From Bradyrhizobium sp. WBOS07 (lineage in GTDB: Bacteria; Pseudomonadota; Alphaproteobacteria; Rhizobiales; Xanthobacteraceae): a stretch of DNA of 64,000 nucleotides. The translations under genes were made by a program, and so were the position numbers. The DNA lies in the NCBI RefSeq assembly GCF_024585165.1, contig NZ_CP029008.1:1364001-1428000 (forward strand), in the 5' to 3' direction. Below the pieces are notes generated by a model. The model worked only from the letters and a program-made list of their open reading frames with translations. It did no database searches and had not been told where the DNA came from. Of the stretch, positions 39,128-46,843 are shown one piece after another (position 1 is the first letter of the stretch; every line of letters begins with the position of its first letter).

Positions 39128-40348
39128 ATGGCCGACGACAAGCCTGAAGACGCAGGATTGGCGCCCGACAGCGGTCGTGCCAAGCGCACTCCGCCCACCA
39201 TTGATCTCGAAGCCACCGAAATCGCGACCCAGCCGCAGGAGGCGGCGGTCGAGCCAGAGGCCCCACCGGCGCCGGAGCACGCCGCGCCTGAACAGGCAGA
39301 ACCCGACCAGGTTGACGCAGAGCCGGAGCGCGTCGAAGCCCAGGCTCCGGCGCCGTCGATTTCCCCCTGGGTCATCGCGCCGTTCTCCGGCGCGGCCGCG
39401 GCTGCAATCGTGATCGCGGTCGGCTGGATGCTGGGCTGGCCGGCGGTGCAGGCGCCGCCTGCCGCACCGCAAGTCACGAGCGCGACGGTCGATGCGCTGA
39501 GCGGGCGCGTCAGCGCGGTCGAGGCCAAGGCCGGCAGGCCCGCGACCGATCCGGCCATGGCGGCGCGGATCGACGCGATCGAGAAATCGATCGGCAGTTT
39601 GCGGAGCGACGTCGCCAATCTTCGTACGCAGGCCGACAAGACGGCGAGCGCACTGAACGACGTGAAGTCCGCGCCAGGTGCTGCCGCGCCCGATCTTTCC
39701 GCGCTCAGCGATCGCATCGCGCAGCTCGAGCGCGCCAGCAGGGCCGAACGGGCCGAGCTCGCGCAACAGGGCGAGAAGATCGCCGATGCCACGAAGGACG
39801 ACAAGCCGCTGCGTAGCGTGGTGGCGGCGGCTTTGCTTGACGTCGCTGTTCGCCACGGCGATCCCTATCAGCAGCAATTGGCCGCGGCGCGGTCGCTGGC
39901 GGCCAAGCCCGACACGCTGAAGCCGCTCGAAGCGTTCGCATCCTCGGGCATCCCGACGCCGGTCGCGCTGAGCCGCGAGCTGCTCACCATCGTGCCGAAG
40001 CTGTCGCCGCCGGCGGAAGCCCCGGCCGCGAATGCCGGCATCGTCGAGCGTCTTCAGGCGGGAGCCTCAAAACTCGTCCGCATCGAGCGGACCGACGGGG
40101 TCGGCAACGACCGCGGCGCGATCGTGGCGCGGGTGACGGCGGCCGCGCTCCGCAACGATTTCGTGGAGGCACGGCGCGAGCTGAAGTCGCTGCCGGAGGC
40201 CGATCGCGCTGCGGCACTGGCCTGGCTCGACAAGGCCGATGCCCGCGACGCTGCGCTCGCCGCGTCCCGCAAATTCGCCGACGATGCGATGGCGGATCTC
40301 GCCAAATCTGATCCGGCCAAATCTGATCCGGCCAAGCCTGCTCAATAA
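39128..40348 (+). CDS. Mitofilin/COG4223-like membrane protein
   Basis: 406 residues from ATG 39128. A long acidic, Pro/Glu-rich N-terminus (residues 1-80) precedes one membrane helix (about 82-102), followed by a coiled coil (STVDALSGRVSAVEAKAG, VANLRTQADKTASALNDVKS) and a helical C-terminal domain with repeated Ala (ARVTAAALRNDFVEARRELK). This matches the alphaproteobacterial relative of mitochondrial Mic60, which shapes intracytoplasmic membranes. It sits between hemD and hemY, as in related genomes. Confidence 0.75.
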   Translation: MADDKPEDAGLAPDSGRAKRTPPTIDLEATEIATQPQEAAVEPEAPPAPEHAAPEQAEPDQVDAEPERVEAQAPAPSISPWVIAPFSGAAAAAIVIAVGWMLGWPAVQAPPAAPQVTSATVDALSGRVSAVEAKAGRPATDPAMAARIDAIEKSIGSLRSDVANLRTQADKTASALNDVKSAPGAAAPDLSALSDRIAQLERASRAERAELAQQGEKIADATKDDKPLRSVVAAALLDVAVRHGDPYQQQLAAARSLAAKPDTLKPLEAFASSGIPTPVALSRELLTIVPKLSPPAEAPAANAGIVERLQAGASKLVRIERTDGVGNDRGAIVARVTAAALRNDFVEARRELKSLPEADRAAALAWLDKADARDAALAASRKFADDAMADLAKSDPAKSDPAKPAQ

Positions 40349-40384
40349 GATTCGCGCAACAATCGGCGCGTAATAGGGATCGTC

Positions 40385-42154
40385 ATGCTTCGCATCGTCC
40401 TCTTTCTCGTCCTGATCGCGCTGGCGGCGGCCGGCGCGGCCTGGGTTGCCGACCAGCCCGGCGATCTCGTCCTGACCGCAGGTAGTTTCCGGATCTCGAC
40501 GACGCTTCCCAGATTCGTGTTCCTGCTCGGCCTCTTTGCCGCGGCTGTCGTGCTGGTCTGGAGCATCCTGACGATGGTCTGGCGCACGCCGAAGCGCCTG
40601 CGGCGGCGCCGCCACGACAAGCGCCACGCCAAGGGCCGCCAGGCCATCACTCAAGGCCTGCTCGCGATCGGCCATGGCGATACCGCGCTCGCCCGTCGTC
40701 ACGCCGAAGCGGCGCGGCGGCATGCACCGAACGATCCGCTCGCGCTGCTGCTGCACGCGCAGTCGGCGCAGCTCGAAGGCAATCGCGAGGAAGCGCAGCG
40801 CGTCTTCCGCGTCATGGCCGAGCGCGAGGACACGCGCCTGCTCGGTCTGCGCGGCCTGTTCATCGAGGCGCAGCGCGCCGACGATGCGGTCGGAGCGGTG
40901 ATGATCGCGGAGGAAGCGATCAAGCTGTCGCCGTCCTCGACCTGGGCCTCGCACGCGGTGCTCGGCTTCCGCTGCGCGCGTGGCGACTGGAGCGGCGCGC
41001 TCGCGATCCTCGACTCGAATCTGCGCGCAGGGCAGATCGACAAGCAGACCTATCGCCGGCAGCGCGGCGTGTTGCTGACGGCGCGCGCGCTGGAGCTGGA
41101 GACCATGGACCGCGACGTCGCGCGCGAGAGCGCGATGGAAGCGGTCAAGCTCGCGCCGACACTGGTGCCGGCCGCGGTGCTCGCGGCGAAATTCGAGAGC
41201 GAGGCGCATCAGGTGCGCCGCGCCATGAAGCTGGTGGAAGCCGCCTGGCTCGCCAATCCGCATCCCGATCTTGCCGATGCCTATGCGCATGTGAAGCTCG
41301 GCGACACCGCCTGGCACCGCTTGCAGCGGATCGAGACCCTCGCCGCGAAGACGCCGGCCGACAAGCCCGGCCATGTCGAGGGTCAGCTCGCGATCGCACG
41401 CGCCGCGATCGACGCCTCCGAATTCGCCCGTGCACGCGAGGTGCTCGCGCCCTATCTCAACGATCCGACCCAGCGCGTCGCGCTGCTGATGGCCGAGATC
41501 GAGCGCGCCGAGCATGGCGATAGCGGCCGCGCCCGGGCCTGGACCCTGCGCGCGGTGCGCGCCCGCCTTGATCCGGCCTGGACCGCGGACGGTTACGTTA
41601 GCGACACTTGGCGCCCGGTCTCTCCGGTCACCGGTCGGCTCGATGCGTTCCAGTGGCAGACACCGGTCGCCAGCCTGCCCTCGGACAGGAGCTCCACGAT
41701 CGAATCTTCGGCCTTCGAGGAAGCCATGCTGGCGGCGCCGCCACCGAAGCGCGTGACGGTGGCGGTCAGTGAAGCCCCGACGGAACCGCCCGCGCCGGAG
41801 GCTCCGGCTCCCGCCGCCCAGGACAATACGCCGCCTGAGACCAAGGAAGCCGCCAAAGAAGCCACCAAGGAAACGGTGAGGGATGAGCCGGCGGTCACGC
41901 CCGCCGAGCCGGTTCAACCGGTTGCCGAGCCCGCCGAATCATCGCCGCCGGCGGCCACGCCGGTGTTCCGGACCCGCGCCGACCTCGGCAAGCCCGCTCC
42001 AGCGCCGATTCCCGCGGTCATCCCCCTCGTCCGGGCCCCCGACGATCCCGGGATCGACGACGAGGGTCCGAGCGATGAATTCACGGAACAAATCGGCACA
42101 CCCAAGGCCCAGGCCGGGGGCTGGCGCGGGTTCTGGTCACGCTGGGGCGCGTGA
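40385..42154 (+). CDS. hemY: HemY N-terminal domain / TPR protein
   Basis: 589 residues from ATG 40385. Two membrane helices in the first 65 residues (MLRIVLFLVLIALAAAGAAW and FVFLLGLFAAAVVLVW) are followed by TPR helices: LLIGHGDTALARRHAEAARR-like segments and EAIKLSPSSTWASHAVLG. The C-terminal third is a Pro/Ala/Glu-rich tail (after about 430). HemY family proteins are anchored in the inner membrane beside hemD, but their step in haem synthesis is not settled. The stop is 100 bp before tRNA-Thr, the insertion site of the mobile element. Confidence 0.85.
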   Translation: MLRIVLFLVLIALAAAGAAWVADQPGDLVLTAGSFRISTTLPRFVFLLGLFAAAVVLVWSILTMVWRTPKRLRRRRHDKRHAKGRQAITQGLLAIGHGDTALARRHAEAARRHAPNDPLALLLHAQSAQLEGNREEAQRVFRVMAEREDTRLLGLRGLFIEAQRADDAVGAVMIAEEAIKLSPSSTWASHAVLGFRCARGDWSGALAILDSNLRAGQIDKQTYRRQRGVLLTARALELETMDRDVARESAMEAVKLAPTLVPAAVLAAKFESEAHQVRRAMKLVEAAWLANPHPDLADAYAHVKLGDTAWHRLQRIETLAAKTPADKPGHVEGQLAIARAAIDASEFARAREVLAPYLNDPTQRVALLMAEIERAEHGDSGRARAWTLRAVRARLDPAWTADGYVSDTWRPVSPVTGRLDAFQWQTPVASLPSDRSSTIESSAFEEAMLAAPPPKRVTVAVSEAPTEPPAPEAPAPAAQDNTPPETKEAAKEATKETVRDEPAVTPAEPVQPVAEPAESSPPAATPVFRTRADLGKPAPAPIPAVIPLVRAPDDPGIDDEGPSDEFTEQIGTPKAQAGGWRGFWSRWGA

Positions 42155-42253
42155 GCCGCAATTCGAAGCCGGCTTGTCCTTGCCAATTCGGGCCATGCCC
42201 GATATCAGGAGCGCGCGTATCGGGGCCGGCATCGCCAGGCCCCGGTAGGGTTC

Positions 42254-42329
42254 GCCGCAATAGCTCAGTCGGTAGAGCACGTCATTCGTAATGACGGGGT
42301 CGGGGGTTCGAATCCCTCTTGCGGCACCA
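42254..42329 (+). tRNA. tRNA-Thr (anticodon CGT), element insertion site
   Basis: GCCGCAA (42254-42260) pairs with TTGCGGC (42319-42325), the D arm is GCTCAGTCGGTAGAGC, the anticodon loop TTCGTAA carries CGT, and the T arm contains GGTTCGAATCC. CCA is encoded. The gene remains complete after integration because the element supplied an identical 3' part, whose displaced copy is at 56220-56267. Confidence 0.95.
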
Positions 42330-42331
42330 GC
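42284..42331 (+). other. attL core (3' part of tRNA-Thr)
   Basis: 48 bp beginning ATTCGTAATGACG and ending GCGGCACCAGC, identical to 56220-56267. It runs from the anticodon stem-loop to two bases past CCA. The flanks diverge at once on both sides (C versus T before it, A versus T after it). Confidence 0.92.
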
Positions 42332-42520
42332 ACTTAGCCCACCCCTAAGCTTCTTCTAGTCTGGCCCGGGTAAGCTGCGGGTAAGGAACGGATGTAGCTG
42401 CACGCAAAGTCGTCGTCCAAGCCCGCAGCGAGCTTGCACACGATGCGGCCGAAGCAGACATTATCGGAAAGTCCCAGAGGTCCGCTGTGGGGCGGCCAGA
42501 AGCGGAAGTCACTATTCGGC

Positions 42521-42550
42521 AGATGAAAGAGGCCGCCAACCGAGGCGGCC
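42521..42550 (-). terminator. Hairpin after the zinc-ribbon gene
   Basis: GGCCGCC (42531-42537) and GGCGGCC (42544-42550) form a seven-base-pair stem directly after the stop codon, followed on the minus strand by TCTTTC. The T-run is weak, so termination may be partial. Confidence 0.6.
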
Positions 42551-42706
42551 TTACCCTTTCCAGTAGATGCGTTTGCAGGTGGGGCAGTCGTAGACTTGGA
42601 CCTGACCGTTTTTGCGGGGGTCGAATATGCTGGCCCGGAACGTCATCGGTATGCGGCAATCGTCGCAAACGGGGCTGCGGGTCAAGACTTGAGATTCGTT
42701 GCTCAT
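42551..42706 (-). CDS. 51-aa zinc-ribbon protein
   Basis: 51 residues from ATG 42706 to TAA 42551. Two CxxC pairs, CDDC (14-17) and CPTC (41-44), are spaced as in zinc ribbons, and the tail reads CKRIYWKG. The aromatic and basic residues between them (FRASIFDPRKNG) suggest nucleic-acid or protein binding. It is too short for a catalytic domain. It lies at the left end of the element, read toward the tRNA, with a hairpin right after its stop. Role unknown. Confidence 0.6.
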   Translation of the reverse strand: MSNESQVLTRSPVCDDCRIPMTFRASIFDPRKNGQVQVYDCPTCKRIYWKG

Positions 42707-42889
42707 ATAGGGCGGTCCCGATTCGACGGGGGACGCTACAACAAATGACAGTGGCTGCCCTTAAACCAAGTTAGGCCACTGCGTTCTTCGAACTGGGGCG
42801 CCGAGGTCGGCAGTAGGTCAGCGCCTGTTCCACACGGGGGCACCCCATGAACATCGTCCTTGGTCCGCTTACGCTGAAAGTGGCGCGAG

Positions 42890-43231
42890 TTAGTTCATTT
42901 CGCGCCGCACAAGCTTTAACAAACGCTCTTGCCAGTCACCGGGCTTAAATGTCCGAACCTCCGACTCGCCTTCGTCAGTCCACACAACGCAAAGCCGGCG
43001 TCGATTTTTCGAGCTAGGCATCTCATCATCATCAACGACAAGATAGTGGCCCGGGCCGCGTCCGGTCGGAAAGGTGTTGGAATAGAGAAAGCCCAAGCCA
43101 CTATGCCGGACCTCCAAAACGCTCGGTCCTTTGGCCGTGCGAGTCATTGTCCCATTAGACGATGCGAATCTAAATGCGATATCACGCAAGGCCAGCGCCC
43201 GGTGGCGTCGTTCTTCCGATGCTTTGGTCAT
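42890..43231 (-). CDS. Hypothetical protein of the element
   Basis: 113 residues from ATG 43231, chosen because GGAG lies eight bases upstream; longer forms starting at 43264 or 43396 lack a site. The N-terminal third is a basic helix (KASEERRHRALALRDIAFRF), the rest alternates short strands with polar turns (LEVRHSGLGFLYSN, GRGPGHYLVVDDDE, RRLCVVWTDEGESEVRTF) and ends in a basic helix. No family was recognised. It is probably read from the same divergent region as the HTH gene. Confidence 0.55.
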   Translation of the reverse strand: MTKASEERRHRALALRDIAFRFASSNGTMTRTAKGPSVLEVRHSGLGFLYSNTFPTGRGPGHYLVVDDDEMPSSKNRRRLCVVWTDEGESEVRTFKPGDWQERLLKLVRREMN

Positions 43232-43583
43232 GTTCGGTACTCCAACTGTTGACGGGACAAGCATGCCAGCGCTCGATTTCGTTGCAAGCGAGCGGTCATG
43301 ACCGCCTTTTGGATTTTCTGTCGTCAGCGTTAATGCGTCCATTGCTCGCTGCGCCCGGCAAAGCTCAAATTTTAGGGGAGGCATTTTCGCCTCCACCTCG
43401 ATGATACTGTTGGGTCATACGCGCTGAGTATTGAAATGGATGGTGATTGTTTCGTGAGACACTTACGCCTCCCGACCGGAGGGGTCCGCCGCCTCCCGGG
43501 GAGAGGCATAGGTGTCTCCCCGCGTCGCTTGTGCTTTTTGCTTTCTTGGCCGTATGGTTCTGACCGTTGGAGGTTAGAACGCG
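43232..43583. promoter_or_regulatory. Divergent control region with a long hairpin
   Basis: 352 bp between the leftward hypothetical gene and the rightward HTH gene. At 43456-43518 GAGACAC pairs with GTGTCTC, GCCTC with GAGGC inside it, and CCGGAGG with CCTCCCGG at the tip, so an RNA of about 63 nt would fold into one long structure about 65 bp before the HTH start. GGAGG at 43569-43573 is the HTH ribosome binding site. Confidence 0.5.
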
Positions 43584-44060
43584 ATGAAGAAGGCAGCGAA
43601 ACGGAAGAGCGACACCGCTAAGGCGGAAGCTCCGAAACGACCAAGACGCAGTCCCGAAGATAAGTGGACAAAGAATCTCATCGGACTGGGTTTTTGTACA
43701 GTCCCTTCCATCATGATTTGGGCGCAGGGGAGACTCGGGCTATCTGCCGAGCAATTTACGATCCTGATGCACCTCGCGGACTTTTGGTGGGACGCAGGCG
43801 AGCCACCATTCCCCACGAAACAACTGCTTGCCACGAGGATTGGAATGGGCGCGAGACAAGTGCAGCGGCATCTAACAACACTGGAAGATGGTGGATTCAT
43901 TCGACGCATTGAGCGCTTCCGCGGTCCAAAAAACCAACTCGCAAACGGATACGAGATGCGTGGACTCGTCCGAAAGCTCACGATTCTTGAGCCTGAGTTT
44001 CGCAAGATGATCGAGTCTAAAAAGGTTCGGCGGCGAAAGATCGAAGCGCCAGCCGCGTGA
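43584..44060 (+). CDS. Helix-turn-helix protein of the element
   Basis: 158 residues from ATG 43584. The first 27 residues are strongly basic (KKAAKRKS, PKRPRRSPEDK). The middle is a winged-helix unit: LSAEQFTILMHLADFWWD, then PTKQLLATRIGMGARQVQRHLTTLEDGGFIRR, where the recognition helix is GARQVQRHLTTLE and the wing follows. This resembles the N-terminal domains of phage replication and regulatory proteins. It is one of very few rightward genes in the element, so it may act as its regulator. No enzymatic domain is visible. Confidence 0.7.
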   Translation: MKKAAKRKSDTAKAEAPKRPRRSPEDKWTKNLIGLGFCTVPSIMIWAQGRLGLSAEQFTILMHLADFWWDAGEPPFPTKQLLATRIGMGARQVQRHLTTLEDGGFIRRIERFRGPKNQLANGYEMRGLVRKLTILEPEFRKMIESKKVRRRKIEAPAA

Positions 44061-44152
44061 ATGCGCCCGCCATGTGGGTTCTACTGCATGGCAACCGGTG
44101 TACGTCGGACAACAGCCCCCTAGGGGAGAAGTTTCCACCGGGCGCGCAGCGG

Positions 44153-44184
44153 ACGGCCCCAGACGAACGTCTGTGGGCCGTTTT
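44153..44184 (+). terminator. Strong intrinsic terminator after the HTH gene
   Basis: ACGGCCC then CAGACG pairs with CGTCTG then GGGCCGT around an AA loop (one unpaired T), followed by TTTTG on the plus strand. It separates the converging HTH and DarT-like genes. Confidence 0.88.
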
Positions 44185-44192
44185 GCTGCATG

Positions 44193-45185
44193 TCATACGA
44201 GGCGTTCACCCAACGTGAGATAGCCTTTGAAAGCTAGGTGCCCCTCTAGATCAATTTGAACCAGATATGTGCCATTGGCTAAATCGACCTGGACGCGCCA
44301 ACGCGTGTTCGTGCTTGGTGCTGGAGGACGCGCGGCGATGTCCGCATTGTAAAAATTCCTTATCATCCCACCTTTGCTGTCCCAAGCGAACACGTTGATG
44401 GCAATATTTTTTAGATCAGCGCGCGGGTTGAGTTGGAAATTTATCCCGTTCGAAGCCAAAGAAACAGATTCAACGAAAACAAAGCGACGTTCAAAGAGCA
44501 GTAAGTCGTCCGATATTAGCACGCGGGGCGCCCATTCGGGGCCTTTATCACCAAGCAGGTAGAGCAGCGTGTCTCGCTCGGCAGCTGTGCGGCAATAAAT
44601 CCATTGGAGATTGTTAACAAGCGGAAGTGGCGACTCAGCCAACACTTCTGCACACCGATGTTCGATGATGCTTCTGTCCCCGCCGGTACCACCTTCGTGA
44701 AAGACCTTGTCGAAGGGGATTTTTGAAAAATAGTCCTCCGAGTCACCCGGTTCGGCGTTTCCAAGCTGCATGTTTCGGTCGCAAAACTTGGTACCAGGTA
44801 ATGCAAGTATATTGCTTGCATTGAAAACCATCATCACAAAGACTGGGGCGTGAGATTCGTCACCGTATTGGCACTCGCCTTTCTTACGAATGCCCTCGAT
44901 GTGATACTGAGTAGGAGTTCGCGGCCGGAAGTAGAGACGCGCTGAACCATGAGCGTGATTTCGCCCATCGATTACCCCGGGAGCCGCAACGTCTTTCGCC
45001 TTCTTATTGGCTGGGTCATCGCGAGATCGGAGATTCCCATCTAGAAGAATACCAACGGCGTTCTCGATCGGCGCGTGATGAAATAGACGACTGGGCCACT
45101 TGCTACGATAGGGACGCCACGGACTCGTTAGAGCCGTTTCCCATTTTTGTATATGCGCCTGAATAAAGTCAGTCGTCAGCGCCAT
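44193..45185 (-). CDS. darT: DarT-like DNA ADP-ribosyltransferase toxin with extra C-terminal domain
   Basis: 330 residues. Residues about 30-232 match the DarT fold: LFHHAPIENAVGILLDGNL (His36/His37 region), then YFRPRTPTQY at 85-94, the conserved F-x-P-R-T/S-P element, and CAEVL with the probable catalytic Glu180 before LQWIYCRT. DarT enzymes attach ADP-ribose from NAD to thymidine in single-stranded DNA and stop phage replication. Residues about 233-330 are extra, strand-rich (FVFVESVSLASNGINFQL, WRVQVDLANGTYLVQIDL) and look like an Ig-type sandwich. The start overlaps the upstream antitoxin gene by 17 bases. Base composition is lower in GC than in flanking genes. Confidence 0.78.
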   Translation of the reverse strand: MALTTDFIQAHIQKWETALTSPWRPYRSKWPSRLFHHAPIENAVGILLDGNLRSRDDPANKKAKDVAAPGVIDGRNHAHGSARLYFRPRTPTQYHIEGIRKKGECQYGDESHAPVFVMMVFNASNILALPGTKFCDRNMQLGNAEPGDSEDYFSKIPFDKVFHEGGTGGDRSIIEHRCAEVLAESPLPLVNNLQWIYCRTAAERDTLLYLLGDKGPEWAPRVLISDDLLLFERRFVFVESVSLASNGINFQLNPRADLKNIAINVFAWDSKGGMIRNFYNADIAARPPAPSTNTRWRVQVDLANGTYLVQIDLEGHLAFKGYLTLGERLV

Positions 45186-46155
45186 AGGCTAGTTCAAGTT
45201 GGGGCTTGGAGGAGGGTGCGACTTCGCTCCCGCGCTCGCCCGGGCGATATTCGAGTGCAACTTCCGCATCTTTCTTGATGCCCTGAATCTGCACTGGGCG
45301 AACGTGGGGTAAGACGCTCAAAACCGACAGCAGCGGTTCGCCCGCGCCCTTCTGAGTCCACGCGGCTTTGTCCTGCGTTAGCAATCCTTTTTGAAGGCCA
45401 ACCCACACGCCCCAAAGGTCCTCCGCCTCTAAGCTCCATTCCGCATCGTTCGCTTGGAGTTTTAGAATCTTGTCTTCACCGATTGAGGCTTGAACAGGTT
45501 GGTGGTTGTCGAACTGGACGAATTTCTCATCGCTCAACTCTACGGCGCGCTGAAGAGCTCCGATGAACGCATCAAAGGAAGAAGAGTCTACGGCCTCCTC
45601 TTTGAGCTGGCTCGCTACGGACTCCATGTGTTCGGGCAAGCCAATATCGACGGTGTAGTCGTGGATGAAGATCTGAATTGGGAGGTCTTTCAGATGACGC
45701 TCCATCACAGGGCGCACATCATCCCACATGAGACCGCCATTCCCGCAACCCAAACGCGGGAACGAAATCTCAGTTATGCCCAAGCTTTCATAGTGCCCGA
45801 CGAATTTCTCTAATCCCGCTTCGATCCACTGTATCTTGGAGGGATTCCGCCAGTGCTGTTTAGTGGGAAAGTTGAGCACCCACGACGTCGCCCCCTTCCA
45901 AAGCCAAAGTTTTCCAGGGGAAAGAAGCTTCTGATCGCAGATGCGTTTGTAAGCCACGAACATCTGAGGCTCGCGCTCTTTAAAGTCCTTCGCGATACCC
46001 TTCCCCATGACGCCAACGCAATTGACCGTGTTAACCAGCGTCTGGGCGGTGGACTCGAGAAGGCTTGTACGGCGATAAATGAGCATGGGCTTCCCGGTGA
46101 AATCGCGAGCGGCGTCTGATTTTGGAATAACAGCGACCATCGGACGAATCGACAT
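45169..46155 (-). CDS. darG: DarG-like macrodomain antitoxin
   Basis: 328 residues; the homologous part begins near residue 24, so ATG 46086 is an alternative start. The macrodomain reads LVNTVNCVGVMGKGIAKDF, then WVLNFPTKQHWRNPS and ISFPRLGCGNGGLMWDDV: NTVN-x5-GKGIA and GCGNGG are the ADP-ribose-binding loops of DarG, which removes ADP-ribose from DNA. The C-terminal half (LWGVWVGLQKGLLTQDK) probably binds and blocks the toxin. It precedes the toxin gene, the reverse of the usual darT-darG order. The pair fits anti-phage toxin-antitoxin defence. Confidence 0.82.
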   Translation of the reverse strand: MSIRPMVAVIPKSDAARDFTGKPMLIYRRTSLLESTAQTLVNTVNCVGVMGKGIAKDFKEREPQMFVAYKRICDQKLLSPGKLWLWKGATSWVLNFPTKQHWRNPSKIQWIEAGLEKFVGHYESLGITEISFPRLGCGNGGLMWDDVRPVMERHLKDLPIQIFIHDYTVDIGLPEHMESVASQLKEEAVDSSSFDAFIGALQRAVELSDEKFVQFDNHQPVQASIGEDKILKLQANDAEWSLEAEDLWGVWVGLQKGLLTQDKAAWTQKGAGEPLLSVLSVLPHVRPVQIQGIKKDAEVALEYRPGERGSEVAPSSKPQLELAYGADD

Positions 46156-46235
46156 ACTGAAGCCAGAATCTCACCGCTTTGTAAAGAACAAAATCAGAAC
46201 CTTTGTTCCACGCAGAGAAAATATTAAATCAACTC

Positions 46236-46664
46236 TTAACGCCCCGCGCGCGGCGCACTAAGCCACGACGGGCGCAGCGGCCCTTGATAGAACATCCGGC
46301 CGCCCTCGAACCTATCAACGAACCGCGCAAGCCTCAGTCGGCGCGGGCAATCTTCCAAGTCCCGAACTAGAATCTCGCCCTCCGCGTCGAGCGGCGTTTC
46401 GTCGGTGTGCCGCCGCTTAAAGTCGATGCGCCTACAGCGGTTGCTACAGAACTTGCGCTGCAAGTCGTGAAGCGGCGTGTCGCACACAATGCAGTTCGGA
46501 AATCGATCGGGCGGGATGAAGCCCGGCCGTCGATGTCGCGCAGCATATTGCGCACATCTCTGCTGCCGGCGTACGGCGCCGAGGCAATCCTGAGAGCAAT
46601 ACTTCCGGTGGCGGCGTTCCGGCGCGAACAGTTGGCCACAATGCCCGCAAGTTGGCATCATCAT
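46236..46664 (-). CDS. Zinc-finger protein of the terminase-linked operon
   Basis: 142 residues from ATG 46664, whose ATGA overlaps the stop of the upstream gene. Two similar fingers are visible: CGHCGQLFAPERRHRKYCSQDC near residue 6 in the form C-x2-C-x13-C-x3-C, and CIVCDTPLHDLQRKFCSNRC near 57. Both have basic residues between the pairs. The C-terminal part (EILVRDLEDCPRRLRLARF) is charged. Such proteins are common beside phage small terminases; the target is unknown. It ends 80 bp before darG. Confidence 0.65.
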   Translation of the reverse strand: MMMPTCGHCGQLFAPERRHRKYCSQDCLGAVRRQQRCAQYAARHRRPGFIPPDRFPNCIVCDTPLHDLQRKFCSNRCRRIDFKRRHTDETPLDAEGEILVRDLEDCPRRLRLARFVDRFEGGRMFYQGPLRPSWLSAPRAGR

Positions 46665-46843
46665 CGTTGAGTCGCCTTTAGGCCGGCGTCGATCAGTCGC
46701 CGGACGACTTCCGACTCGCTGGCTTTCCACGGTGGCGGTCCCGATAACCGCGCGATGGCTTTCGCCTGATCCGCCCGTAGGCGTACAGTGATCCTGGACG
46801 GGCTTTTGCCCAAGCGGTTCGGGCGTTCATGCAGCTTGGACAT
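46661..46843 (-). CDS. Ribbon-helix-helix-like small protein
   Basis: 60 residues from ATG 46843, with GGAGGAGG upstream located inside the terminase gene. SRITVRLRADQAKAIARLSG forms a strand followed by a helix, and SESEVVRRLIDAGLKA is the second helix, matching CopG-type ribbon-helix-helix DNA-binding proteins. It overlaps the upstream gene by 17 bases and the downstream one by four, so expression is tightly coupled. It could control this operon or act on helper-phage DNA. Confidence 0.65.
   Translation of the reverse strand: MSKLHERPNRLGKSPSRITVRLRADQAKAIARLSGPPPWKASESEVVRRLIDAGLKATQR

Noticed and set aside
42332..42520. Coding frame between attL and the zinc-ribbon gene
   Set aside because: Open frames on both strands are short, without ribosome binding site or family; this may be decayed sequence.
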